From Pseudoalteromonas ostreae (GTDB lineage: Bacteria; Pseudomonadota; Gammaproteobacteria; Enterobacterales; Alteromonadaceae): a stretch of 64,000 bases of DNA. Both the position numbers and the translations under genes were made by a program. The first letter of the stretch is position 1, and each line of letters begins with the position of its first letter. Where the stretch lies: NCBI RefSeq assembly GCF_018069805.1, contig NZ_JAGPYN010000003.1:62001-126000 (forward strand). Reading direction: 5' to 3'. The notes beneath the pieces are model-generated. The model saw only the letters and a program-made list of their open reading frames with translations, was not told the origin of the DNA and did no database searches. Below are positions 61,026-64,000 of the stretch, piece by piece.

Positions 61026-61759
61026 TATTGAGTGTTATGCAGCCGACTTATTTACCTTGGCTTGGTTATTTTTCTTTAATAGATAGCGCTGATAAGTTTA
61101 TTTTTTTAGATAATGTAAAACTTGAAAAAAGTGACTGGCATATTCGTAACAGAATTAAAACAAAAAATCAGGCACTCATGTTAAGTTGCCACGTTACAAC
61201 GCCAGATGGGCGTATGGGGGCGACTATTGAAAATACGCCATATATAAATGCAGCTTCTTGGAAGAAGAAGCACTTAAAGAGTATTTACGAAAACTACAAT
61301 AAAACAGCGTATTTCGCTGAACTATTTTCCCGCCTTTCAGAGGTATTTGAAAAAGATAACTTAAATACTGTCGCAAAATTTAATATTGCATTGATTAAAA
61401 TGCTTATGAAATATATGGAGATAGCAACACCTATGAGCAGTTCATCACAATTACTTGGTGTCTCAGGTATTAAAGATGAGCGTTTAGTATCCTTGTGTGA
61501 GGTTATGTGCTGTGATATCTATTTATCTCCGCTAGGAGCTAAAGATTATATTGAAGCAAACACACCGGGTGGTGAGCTGGTAAGCAATGGGATTAATGTG
61601 TTTTATCAAAACTTTGAACATCCAAATTATATTCAGCAAAAAGGAGAATTTATTTCTCACCTGAGTGCTATAGATTGCTTATTTAATATAGGTCCAGAGA
61701 ATACGTTAGCATTGATCAGGGAATCGACAAAAGCACCTATCAATTATATGGATCTCTAG
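61022..61759 (+). CDS. WbqC-like family protein
   Basis: 245 residues. MILSVMQPTYLPWLGYFSLID and FIFLDNVKLEKSDWHIRNRIKTKN are the family signature; LVSLCEVMCCDIYLSPLGAKDYIE and VFYQNFEHPNY follow. WbqC-like proteins recur in O-antigen and nonulosonic-acid islands and may transfer an acyl or amino acid to the sugar amine; the mechanism is unproven. Last plus-strand gene, convergent with the aldo/keto reductase (overlap of 4 bases). Confidence 0.8.
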   Translation: MILSVMQPTYLPWLGYFSLIDSADKFIFLDNVKLEKSDWHIRNRIKTKNQALMLSCHVTTPDGRMGATIENTPYINAASWKKKHLKSIYENYNKTAYFAELFSRLSEVFEKDNLNTVAKFNIALIKMLMKYMEIATPMSSSSQLLGVSGIKDERLVSLCEVMCCDIYLSPLGAKDYIEANTPGGELVSNGINVFYQNFEHPNYIQQKGEFISHLSAIDCLFNIGPENTLALIRESTKAPINYMDL

Positions 61760-62613
61760 CTTATTTGCCAGTTTGCAGGGTTAATAAAACGCTCATCCTG
61801 TAAGCTGATTTCTTCAAAGTCGATATCGTAATTTTGGTTATCTATATTTATTAAGATGTCTTCAAGCTGCGCTAAATTATTTATACCGACAACGACTTTA
61901 TCGATTTGGCTAATATTCATCACGTAATTTAGTGCTAACGAGAGAGGGGAGATGTTTAGTTTTTTTGCTAATTGGTGGAATTGTTCTAGTTGAGGCTTTA
62001 TCGGGTTAAAATATGCAGGCCAGTCTCCCTCACTCATCAGAAGTAGTCCTTGTAAAAAAGCGGAGCGGGTATGGACTTCAATGCTTTTGCTCTTTAGCCG
62101 ATCTAAAGCCCCTGTTTTGATAAACCGCTGATCAAATATGTTTACAGGTATTTGCACCAAATCTGCAAAACAAAGCATTTCATCCGATACTTGTGTCGGC
62201 GAGTATAAAGATAAACCTATTTTTTCTACCAGTCCCTGCGCTTTTTTGTTCTTTAAAATAGCAGTTAATTCCGGATAATGATTAAAGTCTTGTGCGTTAT
62301 GTAATAGCAAACCATAGATAGCTGGCAGCTGGAGATCTTTAAGCGTTTTATCTAAGTCGTTTGTGACGCAATCATTTACATTACTTTGCGATGTTATCGG
62401 CTTTATTTTACTCACAACTTTAAAAGACGAAAGACCACATAGGCCTAATCTAGCCTCCGCATCTCCATATGCAGAAGCGGTATCAATTGTTGTGATTGAT
62501 GCTGTTTTTGCAAGTTCAATTATCTGTTGAATTTGATTCTGAGAGGTTTGGCCTGAGGTATTACTCACACCGTAATTTATGCCAAATTGGACAGTTCCTA
62601 AAGCAATTTTCAT
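61756..62613 (-). CDS. Aldo/keto reductase in the pseudaminic-acid operon
   Basis: 285 residues. ALGTVQFGINYG, TIDTASAYGDAEARLG (Asp and Tyr of the catalytic tetrad), VVSKIKPI (Lys), YGLLLHNAQDF (His), and the C-terminal KVVVGINNLAQLED NADP site. It should reduce a keto sugar or aldehyde. It overlaps pseC by 4 bases, downstream of pseB-pseC, so belongs to that operon. Its role in a pathway that does not formally need such a reductase is unexplained. Confidence 0.85.
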   Translation of the reverse strand: MKIALGTVQFGINYGVSNTSGQTSQNQIQQIIELAKTASITTIDTASAYGDAEARLGLCGLSSFKVVSKIKPITSQSNVNDCVTNDLDKTLKDLQLPAIYGLLLHNAQDFNHYPELTAILKNKKAQGLVEKIGLSLYSPTQVSDEMLCFADLVQIPVNIFDQRFIKTGALDRLKSKSIEVHTRSAFLQGLLLMSEGDWPAYFNPIKPQLEQFHQLAKKLNISPLSLALNYVMNISQIDKVVVGINNLAQLEDILINIDNQNYDIDFEEISLQDERFINPANWQIS

Positions 62614-63779
62614 AAAAACTCTATGATTGTTTTTATTATGTAATCCTGCTCCAAATTTGTTAGTTTTGGATGCAGTGGAATGGTAAGCGCAGAATGATAA
62701 TATTCAATCGCATTTGGAAAGTCAGATTTTTTGAAACCAAGTGCTTGATAGTAAGGCTGTATATGGATAGGTATGTAGTGCAAATGGCTTGTAATATTGT
62801 GCTCTCTTAAAGAACAAATGAGCTCTTTATGCTTTTTAACGGCATCCCCAGTTAATCGAATAATATACAAATGGTAACTTGAATAGCTTTGTGAAGATTG
62901 ATGTAAGTGTGAAATTGGTAAGTTTTTAAATTCGTTAGTATAAATATTAGCTAGTTTATTTCGCTCAGCGACAAATTGATCAAGCTTTTTAAGCTGACTT
63001 AGTCCTAGTGCAGCTTGTAGTTCAGTCATTCTATAATTAAAGCCAAGGTCAATTTGTTGGTAATACCAAGGGCCATGACTCGGCTCTGTCATTTCATCAG
63101 GATTACTTGTTATGCCGTGACTGCGTAAGCGTTTCATGCTTTTATCAAGCGTTTGACTATTTGTGACAGCCATTCCACCTTCGGCTGAGGTTATGATCTT
63201 GACTGGATGAAAACTAAAAACAGTAATATCAGAGTAATCACAATTTCCAACTGATTTATCTAAATATTTAGCACCAATAGCGTGGGAAGCATCTTCGATA
63301 ATTTTAAAACCATATTTTGTCGCAAGCTCATAAATTGCCTTCATATCACATGATTGGCCTGCCAAATGTACTGGGATAACTACTTTGGGGAGGGAGTCTA
63401 TTTTTTTTGCACTAATTAATTTTTGTTCTAATTCGCCAGGTGACATATTCCCTGTATCTAGATCTATATCAACAAAGTCGACTTTGGCACCACAATATAA
63501 GGCGCAGTTTGCCGAGGCTACAAAAGAGATCGGAGAAGTCCAAACTATATCACTTTCCCCAACGCCTAACGCTAAGCAAGCTATATGTAGAGCTGATGTG
63601 GCGCTATTAGTCGCACAGGCAAAATTTACATCACAGTAATCAGCAATCGCTTGCTCAAAAGCGGGTACTTTAGGGCCTTGTGTAAGCCAGTCAGACTTTA
63701 ATACATCAACAACGGCATCTATATCGTGTTGTGAAATATTTTGTTTGCCGTAAGGAATTACTTTATTTGTCATAGTCAT
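62610..63779 (-). CDS. pseC: UDP-4-keto-6-deoxy-sugar C4 aminotransferase PseC
   Basis: 389 residues. VIPYGKQNISQHDIDAVVDVLKSDWLTQGP at the N-terminus, FACATNSATSALHIACLALG, EDASHAIGAKYL, and the PLP lysine in ITVFSFHPVKIITSAEGGM (K194), GFNYRMTELQAALGLSQLKKL. DegT fold, transferring an amino group from glutamate to the PseB product. Overlaps pseB and the aldo/keto reductase by 4 bases each. Confidence 0.93.
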   Translation of the reverse strand: MTMTNKVIPYGKQNISQHDIDAVVDVLKSDWLTQGPKVPAFEQAIADYCDVNFACATNSATSALHIACLALGVGESDIVWTSPISFVASANCALYCGAKVDFVDIDLDTGNMSPGELEQKLISAKKIDSLPKVVIPVHLAGQSCDMKAIYELATKYGFKIIEDASHAIGAKYLDKSVGNCDYSDITVFSFHPVKIITSAEGGMAVTNSQTLDKSMKRLRSHGITSNPDEMTEPSHGPWYYQQIDLGFNYRMTELQAALGLSQLKKLDQFVAERNKLANIYTNEFKNLPISHLHQSSQSYSSYHLYIIRLTGDAVKKHKELICSLREHNITSHLHYIPIHIQPYYQALGFKKSDFPNAIEYYHSALTIPLHPKLTNLEQDYIIKTIIEFL

Positions 63780-64000
63780 AGTAGTGCTTGCACATTAAAG
63801 TTTTTTATTTCTTCAAGAGTCATATAGTGTGGGTTGCTTAAAGAGTTATATTCAAAGCCTTGTTTTACTTTTTTACCTTTTTCGCCAATTGCATTCACGG
63901 TAAAGTCATTGCTGCGGCTGCTGAACTTAATTCCAGGAGCAATAACAAAATGATCCTTATATTCATAGGTTTCAAAACATAGATCTGCAGGGCACATTAC
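63776..64000 (-). CDS. pseB: UDP-GlcNAc 4,6-dehydratase (inverting) PseB, C-terminal part only
   Basis: The last ~74 residues are visible; the gene continues beyond the window's right edge. CPADLCFETYEYKDHFVIAPGIKFSSR, VNAIGEKGKKVKQGFEYNSLSNPHYMTLEEIKNF is the typical PseB C-terminus (FEYNS-x-x-NPH). PseB performs the first step, 4,6-dehydration with C5 inversion of UDP-GlcNAc. Stop overlaps the pseC start. The frame is open through base 64000, so the ATG at 63995-63997 is internal. Confidence 0.9.
   Translation of the reverse strand, partial: VMCPADLCFETYEYKDHFVIAPGIKFSSRSNDFTVNAIGEKGKKVKQGFEYNSLSNPHYMTLEEIKNFNVQALL

Overview
The window reads as chromosome of a marine gammaproteobacterium of the Alteromonadales/Vibrionales type, most like Pseudoalteromonas. 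The basis is AT-rich coding, a Vibrio/Alteromonas-style polar flagellar locus (flgT-flgP-flgN-flgM-flgA-cheV-cheR-flgBCDEFGHIJKL-flagellins-flaG-fliD-fliS), the accessory flagellar proteins FlgO/FlgP/FlgT, and a flagellin glycosylation island attached to it. The genus is an inference from gene content; no database search was possible.

Layout. 1-8.7 kb: the end of galU, a SPOR-like lipoprotein gene, a four-gene chaperone/usher (pilus-like) operon whose usher is split by a frameshift, and three tandem FlgO-like lipoprotein genes. 8.7-8.9 kb: a tRNA-Arg(CCT) gene whose predicted leader carries eight copies of a 7-bp repeat. 9-18.5 kb: an accessory region with a secreted alpha/beta hydrolase, a LysR / RidA / threonine-synthase-like module between two ~110-bp direct repeats, a DUF4143-type ATPase with a triple operator-like repeat, a decayed cupin gene, a frameshifted AHH nuclease toxin with an Imm11-like immunity gene, and a DUF4303 gene. 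18.5-21.9 kb: a peroxide-response block (dihydrolipoamide-dehydrogenase-like enzyme, peroxiredoxin-glutaredoxin fusion, oxyR). 21.9-45 kb: the core flagellar rod, hook, ring, filament and chaperone genes with cheV/cheR. 45-64 kb: a Maf-type flagellin glycosyltransferase and a long, translationally coupled island for pseudaminic-acid-type sugars (PseB, PseC, PseG-like, PseI, SpsF-type cytidylyltransferase). It carries many extra modifying enzymes: three methyltransferases, two acyltransferase-like proteins, two paralogous FAD oxidoreductases, a class III and a DegT aminotransferase, DUF4910, WbqC and an aldo/keto reductase.

How it fits together. Reading promoters by eye gives a consistent flagellar hierarchy. 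Sigma-54 sites (GG-N10-GC) lie before the SPOR lipoprotein gene, the flgO trio, flgT, flgP, flgB, flgF and flgJ. FliA (sigma-28) sites (TAAA-N15-GCCGATAA type) lie before flgM, the first and third flagellin genes and, unexpectedly, before the chaperone/usher operon (perfect match) and the class III aminotransferase/pseI operon (good match). The most interesting proposal is therefore that the pilus-like chaperone/usher system is a late-class member of the flagellar regulon, and that filament-sugar synthesis is timed with flagellin expression. Several genes carry single missing bases (usher; AHH toxin twice; cupin), so either local gene decay or indel errors in the assembly should be kept in mind.
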